Of a stretch of 10,477 nt of DNA, positions 1-7,115 are shown one piece after another. This DNA comes from Hemicentrotus pulcherrimus (lineage: Eukaryota > Echinodermata > Echinoidea > Camarodonta > Strongylocentrotidae), in NCBI GenBank assembly GCA_003118195.1, contig BEXV01000941.1, positions 129,579 through 140,055 of the forward strand. The letters run 5' to 3'. The number at the start of each line of letters is the position of its first letter. Within the stretch, counting starts at the first letter, position 1. The notes under the pieces were generated by a model that saw nothing but the letters and a program-made list of their open reading frames with translations, did not search any database and had not been told where the DNA came from. A program made the position numbers and the translations under genes.

Positions 1-34
1 CCCCCCTCTCTCTCTCTCTCCCTCCCTCTCTCGT
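1..34. repeat. C6 plus (CT)n pyrimidine microsatellite at window edge
   Basis: The window opens with six C followed by CT dinucleotides with a few CCCT interruptions. It is cut by the window edge, so its true length is unknown. Simple sequence, no coding value. Confidence 0.9.
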
Positions 35-309
35 CGCCAATTGAATTTGGGTCCCATTCCTCACGTGCACGTAGTTACACCTGTGTAAAGAACGTAAATT
101 AACTGTTGAATCAATTTTACAAAAGATTGTGACTTGATAAAACATGATTGGAGAATAATATGGCAGACACCAACCAAGTCGAACTTCGTATCAGAAATTT
201 GTGGATATCATATAAAGCGTGGTACGTGAAATTGAATTAACACTGTATTATTTTCTCCGATCACATAAACTGTGATCTGTTATACATAAGACGAGCGAGA
301 GTATTACAC
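35..309. other. AT-rich sequence without recognisable feature
   Basis: No open frame of note, no repeat and no RNA-like structure was seen here. It separates the edge microsatellite from the CpG-dense block that begins near 310. Confidence 0.6.
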
Positions 310-322
310 ACTGCGCAATGAG

Positions 323-613
323 ATGCTTCGTTTTCCAGACGTAGGACGGGCGTCAGTGACAGGTGCGGCTTTTGACACATCGTCTATAATTATGTATGGC
401 GTCGCAGAGAAAAGTGATCGCAAAGTGAATAGTGCAAAATTTGTTGAATGGCGATTGGTATACAGAAATAACGCAATGAAAATAATGTCTCGTTTACAAC
501 GCATAATGTATAGTACTGCGAAATGCCCGTTGCCAACGATGCGTCATTTTGATGCGTCAACGACTTGTGTAGTTTTTGACGCAAGAAAGCGACATCGTAC
601 AAGAAGTGAATGA
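323..613 (+). other. 96-codon ATG-initiated open frame in a CpG-dense block, unrecognised
   Basis: An ATG at 323 opens a 96-codon frame. The product is basic at its C-terminus (ending in an RKRHRTRSE-like run), has no hydrophobic segment, and matches no family I recognise. The minus strand of the same block also carries frames of 66 and 70 codons, so openness may simply reflect composition. I count about 23 CpG in the 300 bases from 301 to 600, more than the ~43% GC content would predict, while the flanks are CpG-poor. That composition could mark a promoter/first-exon island or a constrained exon. No splice sites or Kozak context strong enough to decide were found. It should be treated as an unproven ORF, not an annotated gene. 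Confidence 0.15.
538..583. promoter_or_regulatory. Cluster of TGCGTCA / TGACGCA motifs
   Basis: GATGCGTCA occurs at 538-546 and again at 551-559. The reverse-orientation TTGACGCA lies at 576-583 and pairs perfectly with TGCGTCAA at 553-560 as an 8-bp inverted repeat. TGCGTCA resembles bZIP (AP-1/ATF/CREB-like) half-sites. Three sites in 46 bases inside a CpG-dense block suggest, but do not prove, a regulatory patch. Binding is inference only. Confidence 0.25.
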
Positions 614-1512
614 AAATGAATTATGCAAACATTGCATTAAATTAGTGGCTCATGGATTCCATTAGCGCAGGCAGCAACGCAATCGGATTAACGTTTCGTA
701 TGCAACGGACATATTAAATGTTTTAAATCACACTCTAGTGACCTCTTTTTTTCAAACTTTCACATTACCTTGCTTTGTCCCACCCTCAGATAGCCGCTCT
801 CGATTTTTTTCGGTGATGATCAAATCGGAAATGAGATAAGATTTCGATTTCCCGACTAAAGTTTCACCCAAGTTACATATTGGTGTTGGGTAACTGTCGA
901 TTTTTGGAAGTGGTCATGCAATTGAGAGATGTTACCAAACGACCTTACACAAAGTGATTCATTGTGAAGTTCTAGCTATTCAACTGTTTGTCTATAGAAT
1001 TTCGAAACTTCAATTGCTTTAAGAGTAGAACAAAGACTTCAAGGCTACGCAAATATTCATTCAAAATATTGAGAACAGTAAGCAGCATTAACATATTATT
1101 TCGTCGTATTTTATATGTCATTTTTTTTTAGTGTCGTCACTTTATGTAGAACGATGCCCAGTATAATAATGTTATCAAGAACCCAATAGAAAGAATCGTC
1201 GCATGTTTGTCAATGATTATCGTATCTTTTTGTTTTTGAGAAATACACTTAGGAAAGGGTAGATACAAAAGAAGCGACAGTATATTTATCCGACAGTAAA
1301 CGATATTACTCCTGAAAATTCCATATATACTTTTTAAAGCAGTTTAAGATAGATCTATGTATTGTGTAACCACTTCAAGTTGCACTTAGAAGTTTATCAC
1401 CAGTGCTTTTGAATTGCATATAAAAACAAATAAATATTCTCTAGATTTTATGACGGTTTCCATGTTGAAAGAGGAAGCCTGGTCAAAACTGAAAGTTTGT
1501 GGGCAATAATAA
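614..1512. other. AT-rich non-coding stretch
   Basis: No supported gene, RNA or mobile element seen. It contains homopolymer T runs (for example around 1123-1130) and no long open frame. Likely intergenic or intronic. Confidence 0.6.
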
Positions 1513-1541
1513 GGTGTAGCCTTTGTGACAAAGGCTGTACC
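1513..1541. repeat. Compact hairpin with 13-bp stem and 3-base loop
   Basis: The left arm GGTGTAGCCTTTG (1513-1525) pairs with CAAAGGCTGTACC (1529-1541) across the loop TGA. The inner 8 base pairs are perfect. The next two positions are G-T pairs (wobble in RNA), and the outer three are perfect again. No adjacent gene or poly-T tract makes it a terminator in any known sense. It could be a remnant of a foldback element or a structured RNA. Confidence 0.6.
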
Positions 1542-1565
1542 GATACTCCTTTTTCTTTCATCCTC

Positions 1566-1581
1566 GTTTGTTTGTTTGTTT
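1566..1581. repeat. (GTTT)4 microsatellite
   Basis: Four tandem GTTT units followed by a degenerate GGTTTT. A short simple repeat on the flank of the 1513-1541 hairpin. Confidence 0.8.
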
Positions 1582-1772
1582 GGTTTTATTTCTGCATTTC
1601 TAAACATACAACGAAGTAAAATATAAATATAAATGATGAACAAAATTTGAAGTACATAATACAAAATAATAGTGGGTTCTTGTATAGCGCTCATGTCATT
1701 GACCCTCCAAGCGCTCCCGATTATTACCCTGGCTTTTACACGGCTGTCATACTGCGCTCTAGCATTTCAAGG

Positions 1773-1829
1773 AATTGATTGAGTTGTATTATGATATGAT
1801 GTATAATCATGTCATAATATAAATCAATT
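1773..1829. repeat. 57-nt imperfect foldback hairpin, precursor-like
   Basis: An outer stem AATTGATT (1773-1780) pairs with AATCAATT (1822-1829). An inner stem at 1787-1800 pairs with 1806-1819, closed by the loop GTATA (1801-1805). One inner pair is a wobble (T1795 with G1811), and an asymmetric internal loop (6 versus 2 bases) separates the stems. About 22 base pairs form in total. The size and the internal loop recall a small pre-miRNA-like foldback, but the loop is short and the arms are very AT-rich, so a chance or transposon-derived palindrome is equally possible. Confidence 0.55.
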
Positions 1830-2370
1830 AAATGTTTATACCTTTTATTTAAACACAGTTGACAAATCATTACAAAATCGAAAAATGCAAGAGCTTTAAC
1901 GTGACGGCGCGGTGGCATCAGGAAAGGAACCTGTATGGGTGACCAAAACTATAATAGTTATATAACTTTGGGAACACAGTTATTTTCTTTTTTCTAAGCT
2001 TCAATTTCTGAACCTCTATTTGTCAAGCTCAGTATATCTTTTTCCCAATCACAACTCCTGCTATTCCTCTTTTTTATTTTCGTTTAAGGGCGGCTGTAAT
2101 TGGTAGGGGCGTCCCCCAGGCTCTGCCCCATGCCAGATACAATATTAGTTATGATAAATAGTAATCCATCTATGTCGAGAAGATGCATCGATGTGCATTT
2201 GATCTGGCGTCAAGAGGGGACTTCAAACGAGGTCAACGACACTATGTTGGTGTAGAATGATGGATCTTAGAGCCTTTTGACATAGCACTCAGAACATTTT
2301 ACTGGTACGAGTCTATAAAGGTATACAAGAGTAGAGGTTAAACTGGGTGTTTTTATTTTTATCTGTGTGC
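1830..2370. other. Non-coding stretch with a small GC-rich patch at 2088-2132
   Basis: No gene seen. A GC-rich island within it holds GGGCGG (2088-2093), an inverted CCAAT core ATTGG (2099-2103) and AGGGGCGTC (2105-2113). These are the core motifs of GC-box and CCAAT-box promoters, but there is no downstream open reading frame or CpG density to back a promoter call. Confidence 0.4.
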
Positions 2371-2910
2371 TTAAAGGGCAAGTCCTCTATAATAATTTCA
2401 TGCTGATAAGAGGAAGGAAATGTGATCAGTGAAGGTTTGAGAAAAATCGGAGAATAAATAAGAAAGTTATGGACTTTTCAAATCTGTTGGTCATATTGGT
2501 AAAACGGTCTCTTAATAATGATGTCAGCCCCTCATATGTTATCCTTTATTGAATGCTAGAAATTTCATTATGTTTTTTTCTTCTTGCGTATCTCGATCAT
2601 AATCACGGATAACATGTTTTTCTCATGCACCCCCATAAAAGATAGGTCTACTATTCAATCAACATTAAGAGAAATTGAGATTTTTGGTCATTCTGTCATT
2701 CAGATCAGTGATGAATTGTGAGGGGATGACATCACAATTTCTGACCATATTGTCAATTGTCTCAAAGATTCCATGATTTTCATAATTTTCGACAGATTCA
2801 TCACTTTCTTATTTGTTGTCAGACTTTTCTCAAACTTGCATCGAATTGTTTCTCTAATTAGTCTGCTTTTATGAAAACCAGTTTAGTATTAGGGTGAACT
2901 TTCCCTTCAA
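2371..2910. mobile_element. Foldback MITE-like element with TTAA-type ends (540 bp)
   Basis: The left end TTAAAGGGCAAGTC (2371-2384) is mirrored by the right end, which read on the opposite strand starts TTGAAGGGAAAGTT (2910 downward), giving diverged terminal inverted repeats. The TTAA at the left is TCAA at the right, as expected of an aged TTAA target duplication. Subterminal arms also pair: GATGTCAGCCCCTCA (2520-2534) matches the reverse complement of 2719-2733 with one mismatch. A GTTTGAGAAAA...AAATAAGAAAGT block near 2435-2467 recurs inverted near 2805-2835. There is no transposase frame, so the element is non-autonomous. TTAA target sites are known for piggyBac-type transposons, and parentage here is inferred from that. 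The left end resembles a very abundant repeat I recall from sea urchins. Confidence 0.75.
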
Positions 2911-2943
2911 GTGGATCTCGATACATTATGCTACACTTAAAGT

Positions 2944-2984
2944 ATATATATATGATCGTAGACATGCGCGGATTACAAATGCAT

Positions 2985-3018
<34 letters not shown>

Positions 3019-3067
3019 ATACTCACGCACACACGCACACATCCACAAACATACACACACATACATA
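2944..3067. repeat. Compound (TA)n / (CA)n microsatellite
   Basis: A short TA run (2944-2953) is followed by an uninterrupted (CA)n from 2986 to 3016. A degenerate CA/CGCA/CATA tail then runs to about 3067. Alternating purine-pyrimidine tracts of this kind can adopt Z-DNA. Open frames across this block, on either strand, are artefacts of the repeat (His-Thr or Val-Cys runs). Confidence 0.95.
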
Positions 3068-3144
3068 TCTTATAACCCTTGATCTGCCTATTTATTTGAC
3101 CAATGGTATATAGCATTCTAGATGAAACATTGCCTTGATTGGCA

Positions 3145-3345
3145 TGATAATAATCTATTTTATTTATTTTCTTATGTCTTATTACAGGGTAGCACATATC
3201 ACCAATTTGGTGGTCTTCCAAGAGGTCCTGTTTGGTAAGAATAAAACAAATAACAGCATCAAAAACAAAATAGATAAATACACAAGCATATAAACAGGCA
3301 AAATACAAATTAATTGGTATCCCCATGAAATAACTGATCATTCAA
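3145..3345 (-). mobile_element. Probable LINE 3' untranslated tail (minus strand)
   Basis: Read on the minus strand, the segment contains a pyrimidine-leaning stretch, then GGACCTCTTGGAAGACC. A perfect 13-base hairpin CACCAAATTGGTG follows, then GTGCTACCCTG and a terminal AAATAAATAAAATAG. Many CR1/L2-type retrotransposons end in this order: a short hairpin, a spacer, and an AATAAA-like microsatellite tail. The general plan matches the better-preserved LINE end at 5504-5569. No reverse-transcriptase coding remains, so this would be a severely 5'-truncated copy. The upstream limit is a guess, and the family is not identified. Confidence 0.4.
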
Positions 3346-3880
3346 GAATCATCCTTGATCATTTACATGACATAGGTAAATGGAATTTTCAAATTGAATT
3401 TATAAAAAAATAATGAAGAAAAACAAAGAAAAACAAAATAATAGATGACAACCACGTATTCAAATGAAAGGGAAAAATGATTGAAAACGTTCATTTAATA
3501 ATCTGATATAGCGTAACGCACGGGATACCAATATTGTGGCAAAGTGTATCTAAACATGGCAACAAATCTAGGACTAAAAACTTTGCTTTTTAGCATTCGC
3601 TATTCATACTCCATTGTTTTTTAATAAATTGCCCTGCAAGTGTGTATCGATATTTCTCAATCTGAAGTAAAAATTAAAAAAAAAAGAATAAAGAAAATCC
3701 CCCCCCATGAAAAACAAATTCTATATAAATGTTATAAAAAATAATAAAATTAAACAAAACAACGAATCATCATGATTGGAGCACATACACTGACATAATT
3801 AATCGAATAAACCAATACACATGTTTCTTTTCTTTTTTTGGATCAAACGTATGTAACACAGTATCATTGAGATGTGTTCC
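3346..3880. other. A-rich non-coding stretch
   Basis: No gene seen. The sequence is rich in A runs and short A/T tracts, with a run of seven C near 3700. It is probably older repeat debris or spacer. Confidence 0.55.
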
Positions 3881-3896
3881 CATGGTTATCAAAGAA

Positions 3897-4091
3897 TGCA
3901 CGATGGCTCAGAAGTAGAACAGTGAGAACGTACCCGGAAGCTCTCGGGTTCAAAGCCAAGTAGATACGCTAGTGACCTATGGTAAGGAAATAATTCCCAT
4001 CACCAACTCCCTCGGAGAGGACTTAACGCCGTAGGTCCTCTAGTTGCTTACTTATAAACAAACACATGTGTTCTTAGCAGTCAGGTAAACA
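3897..4091 (+). mobile_element. tRNA-derived SINE
   Basis: The head is tRNA-like. A TGGCTCAGAAGTAGA block at 3904-3918 fits the RNA polymerase III A box. GGTTCAAAGCC at 3947-3957 is an exact match to the B-box consensus GGTTCRANNCC. The two starts lie 43 bases apart, as in a real tRNA. The arms no longer fold into a clean cloverleaf, so this is not a functional tRNA. A tRNA-unrelated body follows, holding a hairpin (AGAGGAC at 4016-4022 with GTCCTCT at 4035-4041) and ending in TTAGCAGTCAGGTAA near 4086. Such elements encode no protein and are mobilised by a partner LINE. The body resembles echinoderm SINEs I recall, but the family name was not confirmed. Confidence 0.75.
3904..3957 (+). promoter_or_regulatory. 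Internal RNA polymerase III promoter (A and B boxes) of the SINE
   Basis: The A box lies at about 3904-3918 and the B box at 3947-3957, with tRNA-like spacing. The B box is a perfect consensus match. The A box is degraded at its 3' end relative to TRGYNNARNNGG, so transcriptional activity is uncertain. Confidence 0.65.
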
Positions 4092-4188
4092 CAAACTATT
4101 ATCCCCCTTAACAAAGCAATAACATAAACTCATGGTTAAATATAACTATGGGTGTAAAGGTCAATGGAATTTGGCACTAGGTAAGTAG

Positions 4189-4599
4189 TGGATCCCAGTT
4201 TGTGATTTGTTGACCATTTATACATGTTTCATTCGCCCCCTTGTCGAGTATGCTACCCCCGTTTGGCACCCAGGTCTTACCATTTTCCAAACTAGTCAAA
4301 TTGAGAGAGTGCAAAAACGTGCCCTTCGTTTGATCATGGGTTCAGCTTATTCATCTTACAATGAAGCGCTTGACCACACACGTCTTGAGAAACTTGAAGT
4401 TAGAAGGGATCATCTTTGTAAGAAATTTGCCCAGGCCCGCACGAAATCTAGCCACTTCAATAGCTGGTTACCCCTTAGGAGACAACATGAAGGTTCCCTT
4501 AGAAATAAAACCCAATACCAACAAATGCGCTATAGGACAGAAAGGTACAGAAAAAGCCCCATCCCTTACTTGATTGACATACTAAACAATACCTCATGA
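4189..4599 (+). pseudogene. Reverse-transcriptase ORF2 C-terminal fragment of a LINE
   Basis: About 136 codons end at a TGA (4597-4599). The segment begins in the region just after the palm domain, with a DLLTIYTCFIRP-like thumb entry. FIRPLVEYATPVWHPGL and QIERVQKRALRLIMG follow, then an RLEKLEVRRDHLCKKFA helix-like block and a terminal RTERYRKSPIPYLID motif. This order is the standard C-terminus of LINE reverse transcriptases. The catalytic FADD/YADD motif lies further upstream in intact elements and is missing here. Upstream in the same frame, codons at 4171-4185 still look homologous (LALGK) but are followed by TAG at 4186-4188, so the reading frame is broken at its left edge. No ATG begins it. 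It is a relic, not a gene. Confidence 0.88.
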
Positions 4600-4744
4600 A
4601 AAGTCTATCATAATCATATGATTGCTTTTGATGAAATTGTTTTGTTAAAATCCTTTGATATTATCAAGATGGATAATGTGGATATTGGTGAACATTGTTA
4701 TCGATGTATATAGTTATTAAGGATGATGTTCGGTTTACACATAC

Positions 4745-4860
4745 CTCCTTCCATTTTTCTCTCTTTAACTATCTTTCTCTCATTCTGTTATTCCTTCTCT
4801 CACATACTACCTTTTCTATCTTATTCCTCCCCCTCTCTCTCTCTCTCTCGCTCTCCCACT
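4745..4860 (+). repeat. CT-rich tract with (CT)n core inside the LINE 3' UTR
   Basis: A long pyrimidine-rich stretch contains an uninterrupted CT run at 4833-4849. Open frames through it are low-complexity Leu/Ser artefacts. Confidence 0.85.
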
Positions 4861-5230
4861 TCATTACATATTATGATATACGCATCTGCCTTTGCTGTTG
4901 TATTGCCTAATACCTTGCATCCTACATTCTACATATAAATATGACGTTTTAATGGTAAATAATAGCCTAATTGTATCTATTTGGACTCTGTAAAGTGTAC
5001 AAGTATAATTTATCTAATTTCTTTTTTAAGTATTATTTTAAGCATATAACCTTTTTAAATGATGAATTGTATTTAAATTTAACAATATTCACATACCAAT
5101 ATATCATGTATTCCTTGTACCGGGATTGCTCTCTCATCTGACGATGAAGCATTCAAAAACACAAACCTAGAGCCTTATTTCTGGCTTTCGTTACCCCTGA
5201 TTCTTAGTTTTTACCTTATGGTATTTTTTC

Positions 5231-5310
5231 TTCCAACTCTAGTTCTTCCTCTCTGACTCTCACCTTTTTTCTCTACCTTCTTGATTCTCTCCCTCCCTCT
5301 CTCAATCTGA
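5231..5310 (+). repeat. Second pyrimidine-rich tract in the LINE 3' UTR
   Basis: A TTCC/CTCT-rich stretch without a perfect repeat unit. Its position suggests that CT-richness is a property of the element's 3' UTR rather than of the locus. Confidence 0.65.
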
Positions 5311-5503
5311 TCATCTATTAATCTATGTGCCTTCATACCATCTGATAATCCTAGCTATTTCGGTTTAAAATGTAAAAGAATATTAGTTGAATATTATTGC
5401 GTTACTGATTTTGTAAGCAGTTATTATTTTTGTGTAATGCTTTTTCAATGTTCACTATAATCTGTTTTTATGTTAAAGATTTGTTTTAAAAATTGTACAA
5501 TTC

Positions 5504-5569
5504 AGCCTTTGGGCTACAATGTGATTTTTTGATTTTTTTTTTTGAATGAATAAACCATTATATATATAG
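5504..5569 (+). promoter_or_regulatory. LINE 3' terminus: hairpin, polyadenylation signal and microsatellite end
   Basis: AGCC (5504-5507) pairs with GGCT (5512-5515) around a TTTG loop. A T-rich spacer follows, then AATAAA at 5549-5554 and a TATATATA end. In several LINE clades a 3' stem-loop near the end is the recognition site for the element's own reverse transcriptase. That role is inferred here from position and shape. Confidence 0.55.
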
Positions 5570-5840
5570 TTGCTGGCTCCTAGGTTTCTGTTTCTTGTGT
5601 AAATTCAGGAAAAGCCGATGGCACCATGCTTCAATAATTTCTTTCGACTTCTTCCTCCTTGGCCGACACCACTTCCTATCACTTTTTGACACGGTTATAG
5701 AGGCGACAATGGTGGAGGGCATTCGGGGCCTCCTCCCCCGTCATTCAGATAACATCATGGGGTCCCCATTGATCACTTTGACTAATTTCCCATCAAAAAT
5801 CCTGAAGTACCACTTGCCCACTTTTACATTAATAGCCTAT
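5570..5840 (-). other. Unexplained block with a coding-like minus-strand frame
   Basis: On the minus strand a frame runs from 5836 to 5741 (31 codons). It contains VGKWYFRIFDGKLVKVINGD, then hits a TGA at 5741-5743 and continues open with a basic, KSK/RPRRKK-containing stretch to about 5561. The first part has the alternating hydrophobic pattern of a real beta-rich protein. The stop could be a decayed Trp codon (TGG to TGA), but this is speculation. The plus strand is also open here, running from a non-ATG codon into the CT tract. I do not recognise the family. It may be a fragment of an unclassified mobile element lying next to the LINE end. Confidence 0.2.
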
Positions 5841-5921
5841 GCTGCATGTAGCCATCACTGGACTTTCCCCTTCTTTTGTTTATTTTCACTTGTTATTTCT
5901 CGTAAACCCGCCCCTACCCCC

Positions 5922-5999
5922 CCCCTCTATCTCTATCTCTCTCTGTCTTTCTCTCCCCTCTCTCTCTCTCTCTTTTCTCTCTCCCTTTCTCCTTCTCAC

Positions 6000-6000
<1 letters not shown>
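5922..6000 (+). repeat. (CT)n / CTCC microsatellite
   Basis: CT dinucleotides with ATCT, GTCT and TTTT interruptions lead directly into the poly-C run. Open frames here give Ser-Leu repeats and are artefacts. Confidence 0.92.

Positions 6001-6038
<38 letters not shown>
6001..6038 (+). repeat. Homopolymer of 38 consecutive C
   Basis: An uninterrupted run of 38 C (38 G on the minus strand). Such runs can form G-quadruplex on the G strand and i-motif on the C strand, and they are very slippage-prone. The exact length in the assembly should be treated as approximate. Confidence 0.95.
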
Positions 6039-6039
<1 letters not shown>

Positions 6040-6880
6040 TGCCTCTAGTAATTCATTATTTGCCCACTTCCACATTTTGATGTTTAACTGTCCGTTGAAG
6101 GAGTCATGTGAATAATAAAACATTACCATCTCAAAATGAAAATATAATTATCCCTTTGAAATTACAAGAGACAAGAGAGAAACTAAAATTGAATGTAAGT
6201 CAATAATGGAAATGCAAAGACGTTTCATTAGGAATCTAAACAACAACTAATCGATATATATCTTTTACTTGACTGTTTACCAGGCGTTTCCAAACGGACG
6301 AAGAAACAAGAAGATAAAAAGGCTAATACTCTTACCTTCCAAGAAATTCCTTTCCCAAGTAATTTGAACGGAAAGGTAAAGGCCATATAACACTTAAATA
6401 TGTATGATTTATATTAGTCGTAATTCTGTTGATTATAATTTCTATAATACATATCTGAAACTGTACTTAATTATGTCTTTTCTTTTGTGGTTGTTATGTT
6501 TAAAGTAAAACTGTCAATATTTCTGCAAACTATTGACATTTTTCTTTGAGGGAATTTTTCCCCACAAGGCCTCTCAGGCTTTACTCTTATACTCTCTTTT
6601 CATTTTCAAATATGATTTGCAGATTAGTCGATATTTCAACATATCTTTTATGTGTCTATTTGCATCGAAATTGTTAATGTTATATTTATATTTTTGTGAT
6701 TTTTACATGAGAATGGAATAAAATTAACGAAACGAAAGCTTATTCAAACAATGAGAACATCAAATGAAGACAAAAAAAATGTTCCGAATCATTAGAGAGG
6801 CATTTCAAGTATGCATGCAAAGAAAATATCTTTATTATAGGAGGCATATTACTTAAATCGACAGATTATATCTATTTTGC
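6039..6880. other. AT-rich stretch without a supported gene
   Basis: No protein, RNA or mobile element is recognisable. A minus-strand GGAAG/GTAAGAGT match to a splice donor lies at 6336/6335, but no convincing acceptor or open exon accompanies it. The short plus frame around 6533-6721 is low-complexity Phe/Leu/Tyr and not credible. Confidence 0.55.
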
Positions 6881-6898
6881 GACTTACCTTAGCGCCTG

Positions 6899-7114
6899 TC
6901 AAAAAGAAACGAAAAGAGATGTCCTGGCGAACAGTTGCAAGTGACTGGATGAAAAACTATACCTTACAAAGGTAGTATTGTGTTTGAAAGCCGACACAGA
7001 GTTCAGCGGTGTAAAAATGAAGTCACGACACGATTCGGGCTTAAATCCAAAATGATCAATATACTTTCTCTTTCTCTCATAAGCAGCCGATAAAGTTATC
7101 AGGTTCCATGGCAA
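6899..7114 (-). other. 71-codon minus-strand frame near a consensus splice donor, unrecognised
   Basis: An ATG at 7114-7112 opens a 71-codon frame ending in TGA at 6901-6899. Eleven bases further on the minus strand lies a near-perfect donor, CTAAG/GTAAGTC, at 6888/6887. The product has no recognisable domain and a Phe/Ser-rich C-terminus. It could be a first exon whose true coding start lies in a later exon, or chance. No acceptor-bounded partner exon was found further down the minus strand. Confidence 0.15.
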
Positions 7115-7115
7115 C
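7102..7115. promoter_or_regulatory. X-box-like (RFX) motif
   Basis: GGTTCCATGGCAAC closely resembles the palindromic X-box GTTGCCATGGCAAC bound by RFX factors. The right half-site is perfect, and the left half is shifted by changes at its first four positions. RFX sites are typical of ciliary gene promoters in animals. No ciliary gene is recognisable beside it, so this is a motif match only. Confidence 0.25.

Larger units (their letters stand above)
4171..5569 (+). mobile_element. 5'-truncated non-LTR retrotransposon (LINE, CR1/L2/jockey-like)
   Basis: The element comprises the C-terminal end of a reverse-transcriptase ORF (to 4599), a ~900-base CT-rich 3' UTR, a terminal hairpin (5504-5515), AATAAA (5549-5554) and a short TA microsatellite end (5558-5569). 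Severe 5' truncation is typical of LINE insertions made by target-primed reverse transcription. The endonuclease and the catalytic palm of the reverse transcriptase are absent, so this copy cannot move. The SINE lies directly upstream (ends ~4091), separated by ~80 bases of unassigned sequence. Subfamily is uncertain. No convincing target-site duplication was found. Confidence 0.75.

Noticed and set aside
1386..1694. 102-codon minus-strand frame with a hydrophobic, membrane-like N-terminus
   Set aside because: The hydrophobic stretch comes from ATA/TTT-rich DNA, and the frame spans a GTTT microsatellite and the 1513-1541 hairpin. No recognisable domain, so probably chance.
2088..2132. GC-box and inverted CCAAT motifs suggesting a promoter
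   Set aside because: The motifs are short, CpG density is low, and no open frame, first exon or donor follows on either strand.
2973..3341. 122-codon minus-strand frame and two overlapping plus-strand frames
   Set aside because: Much of their length is translated (CA)n repeat or LINE-tail sequence. The His-Thr and Val-Cys runs are artefacts.
3897..3970. A functional tRNA gene
   Set aside because: The A and B boxes are present but the arms do not pair as a cloverleaf, and a SINE body follows, so it is a tRNA-derived SINE head.
5595..6080. 161-codon plus-strand frame ending in a polyproline run
   Set aside because: It begins at TTG rather than ATG. The second half is translated CT repeat and poly-C. 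Kept only as an unexplained block, with the minus strand looking more protein-like.
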